A stretch of 64,000 bases of DNA, from assembly GCA_020634035.1 (NCBI GenBank), contig JACKCM010000005.1, positions 1-64,000 of the forward strand, read 5' to 3'. Each line of letters begins with the position of its first letter. Position 1 is the stretch's first letter. The DNA comes from Candidatus Obscuribacterales bacterium. Lineage in GTDB: Bacteria; Cyanobacteriota; Vampirovibrionia; Obscuribacterales; Obscuribacteraceae. The notes below the pieces were generated by a model. It searched no databases and was not told the origin of the DNA. It saw nothing but the letters and a program-made list of their open reading frames with translations. A program made the translations under genes and the position numbers. Below, one piece after another: positions 9,878 to 19,280 of the stretch.

Positions 9878-10069
9878 CTATTCAATTCTTGCCTTTAAAA
9901 TAGCATACGCTGGCTTACCTAACATACCTTTGATTTTATTAAAGCCGGTCATGTTGAGGATATGGCTGCAATAGTAGAAGATTCCTTGTTGGGGCACCCA
10001 AGTTAAATGCTGCCAGATGCAGAACTTGCCTTGTGATTCTCTCAGGCTGCGGAGATGCGATGCGGTCAC
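9878..10069 (-). pseudogene. possible gene remnant or small ORF
   Basis: From GTG 10069 a 63-residue frame reads protein-like sequence (LRSLRESQGKFCIWQHLTW, then GKPAYAILKARIE). The same frame is open a further 15 codons upstream (LIVLVIPLLENLIV) to a TAG, but no ATG and no ribosome site is seen. It ends 21 bases before the start of the 9323-9856 gene. It may be the C-terminal fragment of a lost gene; I do not recognise a family and a chance frame is possible. Confidence 0.25.
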
Positions 10070-10176
10070 GATAAGATTTTCGAGAAGCGGAATGACTAAT
10101 ACAATTAGTCCCTAGACCGAGTTGGTTTGGATGATTTCTATATACTGGGTAGCAGGCTGAGGAGAGTCAGATAGAA

Positions 10177-10542
10177 ATGACAGACGAAGATGAACAGTCT
10201 GAATTATTCGAGGAGTTTTTAGCTTTAATTGCGGTGCAAACAGGGACGCAAAGGAATAAGCTAAATACAGATACGGTAATTCAGAGCCTGGGAGTAGATG
10301 GTGATGACGCTTGCGAACTACTTGAAGAATTGAAGAGATCTTTCAACATAAACCTGGATGGTTTTGAGTATTTCGACTACTTCCATGATGAAAGTTGGCT
10401 TGTGACAAGTTTTCTGAACATAGCCCTATATATGACACCAGAAGGGAGGCTAAATATGGCAAACAATCGTAAAACAAAAAAAGATTTGACTGTTATGGAG
10501 CTTTTTAAAAGAATTGATCCAAAATCAGGACAACTAAACTGA
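10177..10542 (+). CDS. DUF1493-like protein (acyl-carrier-protein-like fold)
   Basis: The 121-residue protein has the helical layout and the central motif LGVDGDDACELLEELKRSF typical of DUF1493 proteins, which resemble acyl carrier proteins. The position that carries phosphopantetheine in true carriers (DSL) reads DGDD here, so no prosthetic-group serine is visible and the protein is probably not an active carrier. The motif FEYFDYFHDES, usual for the family, follows. AGGAGAG precedes the ATG by about 10 bases. It stands alone, and its role is unknown. Confidence 0.7.
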   Translation: MTDEDEQSELFEEFLALIAVQTGTQRNKLNTDTVIQSLGVDGDDACELLEELKRSFNINLDGFEYFDYFHDESWLVTSFLNIALYMTPEGRLNMANNRKTKKDLTVMELFKRIDPKSGQLN

Positions 10543-10918
10543 GTGATGGTCCATATCTAGGTTAGTTAAGTGAAGGGCTTCTACATGAGTTGACCGAGAG
10601 GGTTTTGATTCTCAGTTTTGATGCTTCTGCTTTTAAGAAGCAGATGGAGATGAGGCGGCAGCCGTCGCCGCTGTCTATGCTGCATCAGTACTTCCTTTGG
10701 TTCCGGACGCACTGAGATATTGTGGTAATTGGTCTAAGTAGTTTCAAGCCTATCGAAGTTTAGAACATTTAGGGCTCCTCCACTTATGGTATTTTTGAGG
10801 CATTGAAGGATATGACTTTCCCCAGAAAGAGGTCTCGGGTTTCAAAAATGCCGCTCACGTGAAACAATACTTTTGCGGATAACTCCTTTGATGCTGCTTG
10901 TGACTAACAAAATTGAAA
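10543..10918. other. 376-bp spacer holding a copy of the topB 3' tail
   Basis: The only recognisable content is the block 10607-10675, which repeats 12284-12353. The rest is AT-rich without an open frame of note. Confidence 0.5.
10607..10675 (-). repeat. diverged partial copy of the topB 3' end
   Basis: The block runs from GATTCTCAGTTTTGATGCTTC through TTTTAAGAAGCAGATGGAGA into a GC-rich Ala/Ser-coding tail. It matches 12284-12353 with few differences: one C missing and a three-base gap. The second copy covers the stop codon and last codons of topB, so this is a duplicated gene end. The two copies flank the frame-damaged gene at 10919-12211, which suggests that segment arrived, or was duplicated, by recombination at this sequence. 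Confidence 0.7.
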
Positions 10919-12211
10919 ATGAAACTATTCAGTAAAACAGCTCAAAAACTTCTACTAAGTTTTGGGGCTTTTGTTTTTTATATTTTCACCGAACATAGTA
11001 TTAGCTCAGCAGAAAACTGATGATGACACCACTAAATTGAAAATCAAATTCTTAAACAGTCGCGCCGCAAAAAAACAATTTCGTTCAAGGAAATTAAAGA
11101 AATGGAAATCGAGTGAGAAGAATCAGATTACTAAACTATTTATACAGTTAAACACAGAAAGTCCGATACTATCTAAATATATTGATTACTCTATTCCGCT
11201 ATACAGGACAGGAATAATCAACTTAACTGAGTCGGGTAATAGTTATAGATGTGATGCTATTTCTAATTTCGAAGGAATAGTTCTGCCAGACAATTTTTCA
11301 AACGGCTAGAGCAGCGTCAAATTGAAATACTCGTACACGAGATTGTCCACCTGATAGATGTCGGTGGAAAGTTCTCTTACTCAAAAGAGTGGATCACATT
11401 TTCAGCACCTTTTATATTTGATTCTAGGTCCATTTCGCCTCTTTGTGGTTCTTCTTTTGAAAGATTGATAGCCAGTAAAGTTATTCCTTCTAAAGAAGCC
11501 GCCAGGAGTGTTGTAGAAGCTTATGCGGAGTTCGGTTCCAGGTATCTTCTGAACAAGTCTGCAGACAGCAAGATTGATAAAGATGCAGCTTTGAGATTTA
11601 CAGCTCCAGCCACCAACAAAGATAAGGCTTTCGATTCTTTCTATAAAGAAGGTATGATTTTTTATGGACAGGGTAATTATCAGAGAGCAATCGATCTCTT
11701 AAACAAAGCCGTAGAAATTAATTCAAATACCCCAGTTCCATTATTTTACTTAGCAGTGTGTCATTATGAAAATGGTGACTACAAGACTTGTCTGTTTGTT
11801 TTGAACAAAGCAAAAGAATCATTGAGTTTAGTTAGCAGTAACATCAGTTCAATGGATCCCAATGAATTTAACATTTTACACCTACAAGCACGTGCTTTGT
11901 TAGAACTAGAGGACTACGAGGAATGCAGAAATACTCTAAGAATTCTATTGCAGACTAGTTCCAATGTCGATTCTCTGAAATTTTTGGTTTCTAGTTGTGG
12001 TGATGCCGATATGAAAAGGCGATTTTCACAGCGAAATCAAAAAATGTTCGCTCAGCAGCATATTAATAAAAGAGCTGCGATCTTTTATGCAGAACGGTTG
12101 TTTCTGTTTGACAGGAATAGATTTAAAGATAAACGAGGCGCGCGAACTCCTAGAACGGAGTTCGCAAAAATCTCCATCAACAAGTTAATAGACTTTGAGC
12201 AGGACACCTGA
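10919..12211 (+). pseudogene. frame-damaged paralogue of the HExxH/TPR protein at 136-1803
   Basis: Three segments in changing frames make one protein. ATG 10919 gives a basic signal-peptide start (KLFSKTAQKLLLSFGAFVF), which shifts at the T6 run 10974-10979 into the frame IFSPNIVLAQQK (cleavage near LAQQ). This frame runs to a stop at 11309. At the T5 run 11294-11298 a missing T would give PDNFFKRLEQRQIEILVHEIVHLID, and that frame then continues to 12211. HEIVH and EAYAEFG correspond to HELFH and EAFAEFG of the paralogue, and the C-terminal half is TPR-like (YQRAIDLLNKAVEINSNTPV). The two shifts are +1 and -1, so total length stays a multiple of three (431 codons). Either the gene is decaying or both runs are sequence errors. 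Confidence 0.75.
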
Positions 12212-12310
12212 CGCTTTGCGCTTTTATCCTTCAAAGAATTATTTAGAGTCTTTCAAGAAAGAGTCCCGGGACAGAAAGCTTATGATTCTCAGTTTTGATG
12301 CTTCCTGCTT

Positions 12311-14920
12311 TTAAGAAGCAGATGGAGAAGACGAGGCAGCCGCCGCCGTTGTCGCAGCAGCAGTAGCAGAAGCAGAAGCATCGCCGGGATTGCCGGGCAG
12401 CTCATTCTCGAATCGCAGTCTTGATTTGAACTCTTCATTGAGAACCAGATAGGCGCTATAGGTCCCGGTGCCGGATTTTTTCTTGAAGTCTTTTATAAGA
12501 CCGGTCTCTTTCTTGGTCACCAGTGATTTTATATCGTCATCGCTCAGTACCTTGCCGTACTGTTCGCGCCATACGGTAAAATTGCAGCCTTCTCGCCAGC
12601 GACTGCAGCCCGCACCACGGGGAGTGCTCCTGACTTTGCCTTCCTTGCAGCGCGGGCAAGATCCAAATTCAACTTGCTCTTTTGCTTCGCCGCCTTCTTG
12701 ATCTTCGAATTTAAGTCTGACTTTAAACTCTTCGTTCAGATGCAATTTGGCATCGTAAGTGCCTTTTCCTGATTTTTTCTTGAAGCCTTTGATCTCTTTG
12801 GTCTCGCCTTTTAGAACCAGCTCTTTGATCTGGCTATCCGAAAGCTTCTTGCCATATTGCTCTTGCCAGACAGAAAAAGTGCATCCTTCTTGCCAGCGGC
12901 TGCAACCTGCTCCTTTGGGTGTTTTGCGGACAAAGCCTTCTTGCTCTTGTGCTTTGCACTGGGGACAGGCGCCAATCACTTCGCCTGCCGGTGCGCCACC
13001 ATTGCCGGAGCGGCCTTTGCCAGAACCTCCTGCATAGGGCAGCGGCTTTGTTTCGCTTACCACTGCCGGCAGTATCTCTTTTATAAAGGCGGCAATATCT
13101 GTTTCGAAGCTTTTTAAAGTAAGTTTCTCGTCCTGCATATCGGCCAGCCGTTGTTCCCAGTTGGCTGTCAGGGCGATATCCTTGAGCTCTACTTTTACTT
13201 GATCTATCAACGCAGTGCCTTTGGCGGTGGGCAGAAGATGCTTTTTCTGCCGGGTTATGTATCCGGTCTGGAGCAATCTTTCTATGATGGCGGCCCTGGT
13301 GGCAGGGGTACCCAGCCCTTTTTGTTTCATGTAAGCGGCCAGATCCTCGTCGTCCAGCTCGCGACCGGCGTTTTTCATGGCGGTCAGCAAGCTGGCATCG
13401 TCGTAGGGTTTAGGCGGGGTGGTCTTGCCTTTTTTGACCTCGGCTTTTTCTTTTTTTACCAACTGGCCCACAGCAAGTGGTGGCAATTGTTGTGCCTCTT
13501 CCTTCTCGCCTTTGGCGCCCTTGCCTTTTTTGTCAGTGCTATTACCGGCAGCACCTTTGGGGTCGATAACAGTCCAGCCGGGATCTTTGATGACAACGCC
13601 CTGGGCTTTGAACAGATGTTCTGCCAGTTTCAGCATCGCCGTGGTCTCGTCCCTTACTTCTGCCGGCAGAAAGATGCTCATGAAGCGGGTTGCCACCAGT
13701 TGATAGATGTTTTTCTGCTCCGGGCTCAGGTCAGAGCCGGGGATTTTGTTGGTCGGTATTATGGCGTGGTGGTCGGTGAGCTTGGCGTCATTGATATAAG
13801 ATTTGCCCAGCATCTTCTCCAGGCTCTTCGCGTCGACCTTGCCAGACTCTTTTAGCTTGGCGAAGCTCTCGGTCAGGGCTTTTTTAGCGGTATCGGATGT
13901 GGTGGGGGCTTTGAGCACCGCCTTCAAAATACCGGGCAGTTCCGGCACTATATCTGATGAGAGATAGCGAGACTCGGTCCTTGGATAAGAGAGCAATTTC
14001 TTCGCTTCATAGAGACTCTGGGCGATATCGAGGGTCTTTTGTGCTGTATAGCCGAAGCGTTTATTTGCGTCTTTCTGCAGCGTGAGCAAGTCATACAGCC
14101 CCGGTGCTTTCGTTCTCTTCTCGTTGGTCTCGACTGACTCTACCAGCCCTTCTTTTATAGGATCGACCGCTTTTAAAATCGCATCGGCAGCGGCTTTGTC
14201 TTTTAATCTGGTCGAGTTCTCTTTGCCCGGGACCTGATATTTTGTCTTGAAGCCCGGCTCAAAATGGGCGAGCACTTCGTAGAACTCGTCTATTTCGAAG
14301 CTGTCTATCGCCTTTTGGCGTTCGACTATCAAGGCAAGGGTCGGGGTCTGAACCCGGCCAATAGTACAAAGCTGTTTATTGATGATGGTATAGGCGCGGG
14401 TGAAATTGAGCCCGACTATCCAGTCGGCGCGGCTTCTCGCCATGGCGGCGTCGGCCAGGCTGTCGAAATCGCTGCCGGGTTTCAGCTTCTTCATGCCGGT
14501 GGCGATGGCGTCAGCGGTAAGTGAGCTTATCCATAAACGCTCCACCGGTTTTTTCGTGCCCGAGAGCATATAGATAAGACGGAAGATGTGCTCTCCTTCT
14601 CGCCCGGCGTCTGTGGCGCAGATAATTGACTCGGCGTCCGCTCTTTGAAAGAGCTGCTTTATGACATTGAACTGATTTCTGGTCTTGGGCTCGATTCTAT
14701 ATTTCCACTTCTCAGGGATCATCGGCAACTGATTGAGGCGCCAGGGTTTGCCCCAGGCTTCGTCCATGGTCTCGGGTTCGGCCTGGGTGACGAGATGGCC
14801 GAAAGCATAGGTGACAGCGTAGCCGTTGCCTTCAAAGTAGCCGTCTCTTTTCTGATTGGCTCCGATGACATTGGCTATGTCTCTGGCTACCGAGGGTTTT
14901 TCCGCAAGAATTACTTTCAA
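12311..14920 (-). CDS. topB: DNA topoisomerase III (type IA)
   Basis: The 869-residue enzyme relaxes and decatenates DNA by a transient tyrosine link. A Toprim domain opens at residue 1 (AEKPSVARDIA, then ATDAGREGEHIFR). The catalytic tyrosine is Y312 in LLSYPRTESRYL. The body carries the GLGTPATRAAIIERL block of the family. After about residue 650 come two consecutive copies of a topoisomerase C-terminal repeat (PF13342-like), each with CPQCK or CPRCK, a GAGCSRW block, WQEQYGK or WREQYGK, and a KSGKGTY or KSGTGTY strand. The tail is a low-complexity Ala/Ser/Thr run. It is divergent from murE. Confidence 0.95.
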   Translation of the reverse strand: MKVILAEKPSVARDIANVIGANQKRDGYFEGNGYAVTYAFGHLVTQAEPETMDEAWGKPWRLNQLPMIPEKWKYRIEPKTRNQFNVIKQLFQRADAESIICATDAGREGEHIFRLIYMLSGTKKPVERLWISSLTADAIATGMKKLKPGSDFDSLADAAMARSRADWIVGLNFTRAYTIINKQLCTIGRVQTPTLALIVERQKAIDSFEIDEFYEVLAHFEPGFKTKYQVPGKENSTRLKDKAAADAILKAVDPIKEGLVESVETNEKRTKAPGLYDLLTLQKDANKRFGYTAQKTLDIAQSLYEAKKLLSYPRTESRYLSSDIVPELPGILKAVLKAPTTSDTAKKALTESFAKLKESGKVDAKSLEKMLGKSYINDAKLTDHHAIIPTNKIPGSDLSPEQKNIYQLVATRFMSIFLPAEVRDETTAMLKLAEHLFKAQGVVIKDPGWTVIDPKGAAGNSTDKKGKGAKGEKEEAQQLPPLAVGQLVKKEKAEVKKGKTTPPKPYDDASLLTAMKNAGRELDDEDLAAYMKQKGLGTPATRAAIIERLLQTGYITRQKKHLLPTAKGTALIDQVKVELKDIALTANWEQRLADMQDEKLTLKSFETDIAAFIKEILPAVVSETKPLPYAGGSGKGRSGNGGAPAGEVIGACPQCKAQEQEGFVRKTPKGAGCSRWQEGCTFSVWQEQYGKKLSDSQIKELVLKGETKEIKGFKKKSGKGTYDAKLHLNEEFKVRLKFEDQEGGEAKEQVEFGSCPRCKEGKVRSTPRGAGCSRWREGCNFTVWREQYGKVLSDDDIKSLVTKKETGLIKDFKKKSGTGTYSAYLVLNEEFKSRLRFENELPGNPGDASASATAAATTAAAASSSPSAS

Positions 14921-15084
14921 GATCTTGTTCCGAATATAAGGCAGATAGACGTCTCTTAGCAGTATAGGCAGATCATCTTCGAGCCGTCGAGGCTCGATAG
15001 ATAGGTTGTATATGTGCTGTAGGGACCTTTTTATCCTAAGACTTTTTTGATGAAATTAAGAGAGGGCGAAAGAATGAGACTCTC
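14921..15084. promoter_or_regulatory. divergent promoter region topB/murE with inverted repeat
   Basis: TCGAGCC (14979-14985) and GGCTCGA (14991-14997) form a 7-bp stem around GTCGA. The spacer must hold promoters for both genes; no clear -35/-10 pair could be chosen by eye. Confidence 0.35.
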
Positions 15085-16686
15085 ATGCTGGACAAGTTCA
15101 TGCCCAGGGGCCAAAATACCCCTGGCTCTATTTTTATGGTGTCAAGTGGTAAGCGCAGGATGCTGTTTCCTATTTTATTTCAAGACCTTTCGGTGACGAC
15201 CGAGCCCAAGTCCGATGCCGAGTCAGAGTCTTATGCCGATCTTCTGGCTTCGCTGGATATCTTAGATATATCGACATCCCCGGAGCTCTGCGCTCCAGGC
15301 ACTCTCTATCTGGCTGCGGAATGCGAAACAGTGGACACCAGCCATTATGGCACAAGAATGGACGGCAGGCTGTTTATAGAAAATGCTATTGCTGCCGGCG
15401 CCAGCGCGGTTCTCACCGATAGCAGTGTCAGCCGTGGTGAATACTCTGTCCCTTTTATCTATCACGAAAAGCCGCTGTCTATCGAAGGCTTATTATGCTC
15501 GCGTCTGTTTTCGGCTCCCAGGCCCGCTAACATAGCCCTGGTCACCGGCACCAATGGCAAGACCTCGGTGGTCAATTTCTGCCGGATGCTCTGGCATGCC
15601 TGTGGATTGCAGGCTTGTTCGGTGGGCAATCTGGGTGGGGTCCTGACCGACGGCTCTTTAGTATGGCGCCGGGATGTCGCTCTTTCTGTGCCAGAGACCG
15701 TGTTCATGCACAAGATGCTCGTTGATCTTGCCGCCAGAGACATCCAGAATGTCGCCATGGAAGCGACCAGTCATGCCCTTTTCGAGAACAGGCTCGATTG
15801 TTGTCAGGGCAATATCGGCGCTTTCACCAACCTGACCAGAGACCATCTCGACTTTCACGGCACCATGGAAGAGTACTTTCGGGTGAAGATGACCCTGTTT
15901 ACAGAAGTCCTGCCCAGGGGCAGCCATGCCGTCATCAATGCCGATAGCGACCATGGAGAAAGAGTGATTGAAATCTGTCGTGAACACGGCCATAAGATAT
16001 TGTCTTTTGGCAGAGGCGGTGAATTCGTCAAGCTTCTCTCTAATCGCAAAGAAGGCGAGGGACAGATTCTCGAATTAAGTGTATCCGGCGATTCTTATAG
16101 CGTTCCATTCAAGCTCTTCGGCGAGTTTCAAATAAATAATGCCCTCTGCGCTCTAACCATAGCGATAGCCTCGGGCGTTCCTGTAGAAGACGCGGTAGAG
16201 GCGCTTTCTTCTATCGATGAAGTGGAAGGTCGCATGAATACCATCGCCAGTACCGATGGCGGTGGCAGGGTGGTGGTTGATTATGCCCATACCCCGGATG
16301 GTTTGAGGGCGGCGCTCACTGCCTGCAAGGTCTTCACCCGGGGAGAGGTCATAGTCGTATTCGGTTGCAACGGCGACCGGGATATCGGCAAACGTCCCGA
16401 GATGGGTGCAATAGCTGTTGAGCTTGCCGACAGGGTCTTTGTCACCGATGGTCATCCGCGCAGTGAGGAGCCACAGAAAATCCGTCGTGATATCATGGGT
16501 GGTGCCACCGGCGCCTGCGAAGTCGCCGGACGGGAGCAGGCTATCGAAGCCGCGGTTCGGTCGATGCAGCCAGGCGATACTCTTTTGATTGCCGGATTCG
16601 GTCACCAGAAGTTTCAGTATGTCCGGGGTGAGAAAAGACCCTTTTCCGAGGCAGATATAGTCTCTAGAGCCCTTATTAAAGTTTAG
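15085..16686 (+). CDS. murE: UDP-N-acetylmuramoyl-tripeptide synthetase (MurE-type Mur ligase)
   Basis: This cytoplasmic ligase adds the third amino acid to UDP-MurNAc-dipeptide during peptidoglycan synthesis, using ATP. Seen here: an N-terminal substrate domain (ENAIAAGASAVLTD), the P-loop VTGTNGKTS with K159, the central motif TNLTRDHLDFHGTMEEYF, then VVDYAHTPDGLRAAL, the NGDRDIGKRPEMGAIA block and a C-terminal domain. The meso-diaminopimelate motif, usually DNPR, reads GHPR at 456-459 (D455 precedes it), so the arginine is kept but the Asp and Asn that contact the amino acid are not. The preferred third residue is therefore uncertain. No strong ribosome site marks ATG 15085; a start nearer to residue 18 is possible. 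Confidence 0.9.
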   Translation: MLDKFMPRGQNTPGSIFMVSSGKRRMLFPILFQDLSVTTEPKSDAESESYADLLASLDILDISTSPELCAPGTLYLAAECETVDTSHYGTRMDGRLFIENAIAAGASAVLTDSSVSRGEYSVPFIYHEKPLSIEGLLCSRLFSAPRPANIALVTGTNGKTSVVNFCRMLWHACGLQACSVGNLGGVLTDGSLVWRRDVALSVPETVFMHKMLVDLAARDIQNVAMEATSHALFENRLDCCQGNIGAFTNLTRDHLDFHGTMEEYFRVKMTLFTEVLPRGSHAVINADSDHGERVIEICREHGHKILSFGRGGEFVKLLSNRKEGEGQILELSVSGDSYSVPFKLFGEFQINNALCALTIAIASGVPVEDAVEALSSIDEVEGRMNTIASTDGGGRVVVDYAHTPDGLRAALTACKVFTRGEVIVVFGCNGDRDIGKRPEMGAIAVELADRVFVTDGHPRSEEPQKIRRDIMGGATGACEVAGREQAIEAAVRSMQPGDTLLIAGFGHQKFQYVRGEKRPFSEADIVSRALIKV

Positions 16687-16751
16687 ACCGCTCTTCTATA
16701 GGGCATGTCAATAGCAGCCGCTCGTATTACTACAACAGTTGAAATAAGCGC

Positions 16752-18389
16752 ATGTCGCAGCATCCGCCGCCACCGCAGTATCCGCCGTCCGGCGGTCCTC
16801 CTTCCGGGCAGGAGCGAATCCCCAGGATTCCGCCGGATCGCTATGAGCTGCTTGGCATTCTGGGCTCGGGCGGTATGGGCACCGTCTTGAAAGCACGCCA
16901 TGCCCAGCTCAATAAACTGGTCGCGATAAAAGTCCTCAATCTAGAGCTATTGCAAGACCGCTCCAGCCTCTCACGTTTCGAAACCGAAGCCAGAGCCGGC
17001 GGTCAGCTCTCACACCCCAATCTGGTCGCTGTTTTTGATTTTGGCTATACGGTAGAAGGAGAGCCCTTCTTCGTCATGGAGTATGTCGAGGGCGCCAGCC
17101 TGGGCGATATGGTCAAGAAATACGGGCGCTGCAGCAACGAGGACTTCATCCAGGTCTTCGGTCAGGCTCTAAAAGCGCTCAATTATATTCACCGCAAAAA
17201 TGTCATCCACCGCGATATCAAAAGCAGCAATATCATGATGCAGGTCATCGAAGGGGATCGCTATGTGAAACTGCTCGATTTCGGCATCGCCAAGGTGCTT
17301 GCCGATAGCGGCGTCACCATGCAACAGCTTACCGCCACCGGCGAAGCCATAGGCAGCCCGCTCTATATGAGCCCCGAACAGTGCCGGGGCAATACTGTCG
17401 ATTCTCGCGCCGATATCTATTCTCTGGGCTGTGTCATGTATGAGTGTTTTGCCGGGCAGCCGCCTTTTAAGGGCGAAAATGCCATGCAGACCATACAGAT
17501 GCACCTTAATGAATCGCCCAGACCGTTGGCTGCTCTATGTCGCTCGGAGCAGGAGCTTCAAATCGCAAGCCTGATTCATAGATGCATCCTCAAAGACCCC
17601 GAGCATCGCTTTCAGAATGCGGCGGATCTGGCGGTGGCTCTAGAAGAGACCACCCAGATAGGTACCCAGGTCAAAGCCATAGCCAGACCTGCTAACTCAT
17701 CTATGGTAGCTGGAGGCGGCGCCGGGCTCGGTAACCGATGGAAGAAAGGGCGGGGAACCAGCACTGATAATCCGCTGTTTCCCAAAATGGGCTCAGCCCA
17801 GGCGCAGGAAGCGGCTCCGGCGGCAGCCCCTCAGCAGGGCGGCATCCTGGCGTCCGGGCTGCATCAGGCTCTAAATCTAAAGAGACCGACCGGCTCTCCA
17901 TATATCCAGGGACAGCAAATGCAAGAGGCTGCCTCTGCTGCCAATTCTTCTGGTCTCAGCCAGACTTTTATGGCTCAGCCCGGGGCTTCTGAGGAAGCGC
18001 CGGTTGAGGGCGGAAAACCCCAGGCCAATAGCGGTCTGTGGCATATGCACAATGTGGCCGGTCAGCAGTCCATGGCTTCTCGCAATCATTATGAAGCCGA
18101 GCGCCATTTCGAGCAGGCCATAGAGCTGGCAGAACAGTTCGCCCCGGGGGATCCCAGGCTTCCCCAGACTTTGAACAAATACGCCAACTGTCTGAAAGTG
18201 CAGGGGCGCTATCCTGAAGCCGAGCAGACTTATCTGAAAGCTCTGAAGATAATGGAGTCCAGTGTCGGTCCCGTACACCGGGATCTGGTTCTCTTTCTGG
18301 AGAACTATGCCAATCTGCTGCGTATCTGCGAACGAGAGCAGGAGGCGGCTAAGGTGGACAAGCGAATCCAGGGCATTTTAAATGCCTGA
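16752..18389 (+). CDS. Ser/Thr protein kinase with C-terminal TPRs
   Basis: The 545-residue soluble kinase has a proline-rich N-terminus and then a complete bacterial Hanks-type kinase domain from about residue 31. It carries the glycine loop LGSGGMGTVLKA, K60 in VAIKVL, the catalytic motif HRDIKSSN with D155, DFG with D176, and an activation-segment block GSPLYMSPEQC. A linker rich in Ala, Gly and Gln covers about residues 310-440, and kinesin-light-chain-like TPRs close the protein (PQTLNKYANCLKVQGRYPEAE, then RDLVLFLENYANLL). No membrane segment is seen, unlike PknB-type receptors. It lies 65 bases after murE on the same strand. Substrates are unknown, and the TPRs probably recruit them. 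Confidence 0.93.
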   Translation: MSQHPPPPQYPPSGGPPSGQERIPRIPPDRYELLGILGSGGMGTVLKARHAQLNKLVAIKVLNLELLQDRSSLSRFETEARAGGQLSHPNLVAVFDFGYTVEGEPFFVMEYVEGASLGDMVKKYGRCSNEDFIQVFGQALKALNYIHRKNVIHRDIKSSNIMMQVIEGDRYVKLLDFGIAKVLADSGVTMQQLTATGEAIGSPLYMSPEQCRGNTVDSRADIYSLGCVMYECFAGQPPFKGENAMQTIQMHLNESPRPLAALCRSEQELQIASLIHRCILKDPEHRFQNAADLAVALEETTQIGTQVKAIARPANSSMVAGGGAGLGNRWKKGRGTSTDNPLFPKMGSAQAQEAAPAAAPQQGGILASGLHQALNLKRPTGSPYIQGQQMQEAASAANSSGLSQTFMAQPGASEEAPVEGGKPQANSGLWHMHNVAGQQSMASRNHYEAERHFEQAIELAEQFAPGDPRLPQTLNKYANCLKVQGRYPEAEQTYLKALKIMESSVGPVHRDLVLFLENYANLLRICEREQEAAKVDKRIQGILNA

Positions 18390-18420
18390 TTCTTGATTGT
18401 CTCAGCGACTGCTAATTAGA

Positions 18421-18705
18421 TTAGTAGAGATAGCTGTAGGCGGTGCTTCTTTTCTTCTCCTGGGATTCGGAGAAGGCTACATGGAGCACTCGACCGTGTA
18501 CTTTTTTCTTGTTCAGGGATTCTACCGCCGATCTGGCTTCTCCGGAGGATTTCATCTGGACGAAGCCGAAGCCGCGAGATTTTCCTGAGTATTTGTCCGT
18601 GGCGATCATCGCCGATCTTACTTCTCCGAACTCTTCGAACAGTTTCTGAAGATAAGATTCTGTGGTGTGGTTCGATAGGTTTCTCACAAAGAGTTTTGTT
18701 TGCAT
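18421..18705 (-). CDS. RNA-binding protein with one RRM
   Basis: The 94-residue protein is a single RNA-recognition motif with RNP2 LFVRNL at residues 5-10 and RNP1 KSRGFGFV at 42-49, followed by a short basic and Tyr/Ser tail. This matches the Rbp proteins of cyanobacteria, which bind mRNA and are often cold-regulated. ATG 18705 is chosen because it begins the RRM and AGGTG lies 10 bases upstream; the frame is open for 39 more codons without conserved character. It converges with the kinase gene. The long upstream region (to about 18.9 kb) may be a 5' leader. Confidence 0.9.
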   Translation of the reverse strand: MQTKLFVRNLSNHTTESYLQKLFEEFGEVRSAMIATDKYSGKSRGFGFVQMKSSGEARSAVESLNKKKVHGRVLHVAFSESQEKKRSTAYSYLY

Positions 18706-19280
18706 GGGTTTATTCACCTGCGCCTGCATATGTATTGTTACGGCATCGATAAACGATGCGAAGCAGTCTGAGGACCTTTCGGCGGGCAGGATGAATTCTT
18801 GTATTTCGATGGTTCTACGCAATGCGTATTGCTGGTAGATTGTCGGCCGCTCGAATAACTCGAATGCTTTGCCCGTGTTCTAATCAAGTTAACTGTGTCC
18901 AGCATATGCAGCATCTAAGGAGCCTGCTATATCGGACAGAAAATATCTCTTTTCAGATATCTTGAGAATGGTCTGGTCTGTCGATCTGCGCTTATCGGGG
19001 GCACTATGCCGGCGACCGCCGGATCGATGAAGTATCAGACTTACTGCGTCCTTTATCGTTGCATATTTCTTACCCAACTTCAAGTTGATTTAACTAATTC
19101 AGTGCGGATAATCGCCACCAGGTCCCAATTTTAGAGGGTTTGCGCAAGAAATTATTGGACAAGCCCATGGGTTGCCGATGGGACTGACTGGGTTACTATT
19201 AGCATGCGCGGTCAGGCTGTTGAAGCACTCGAGAATCTCTTGACAGCGCAGCCGATTAAATACATGAAGGTAAAGGGCTC
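18706..19280. other. 575-bp spacer upstream of the RRM gene and the membrane-protein gene
   Basis: This is a divergent intergenic region. A weak 64-codon minus-strand frame (TTG at 19083 to 18889) shows no family resemblance and no ribosome site, so I do not call it a gene. The part next to 18705 is likely the leader of the RRM gene. Confidence 0.35.

Noticed and set aside
13151..13855. Plus-strand 234-codon frame inside topB
   Set aside because: Shadow of the topB coding strand; amino acid composition (Gly/Phe-rich) is that of a reverse frame.
18889..19083. Minus-strand 64-codon frame
   Set aside because: Only a TTG start without a ribosome site and no family resemblance; kept as spacer.
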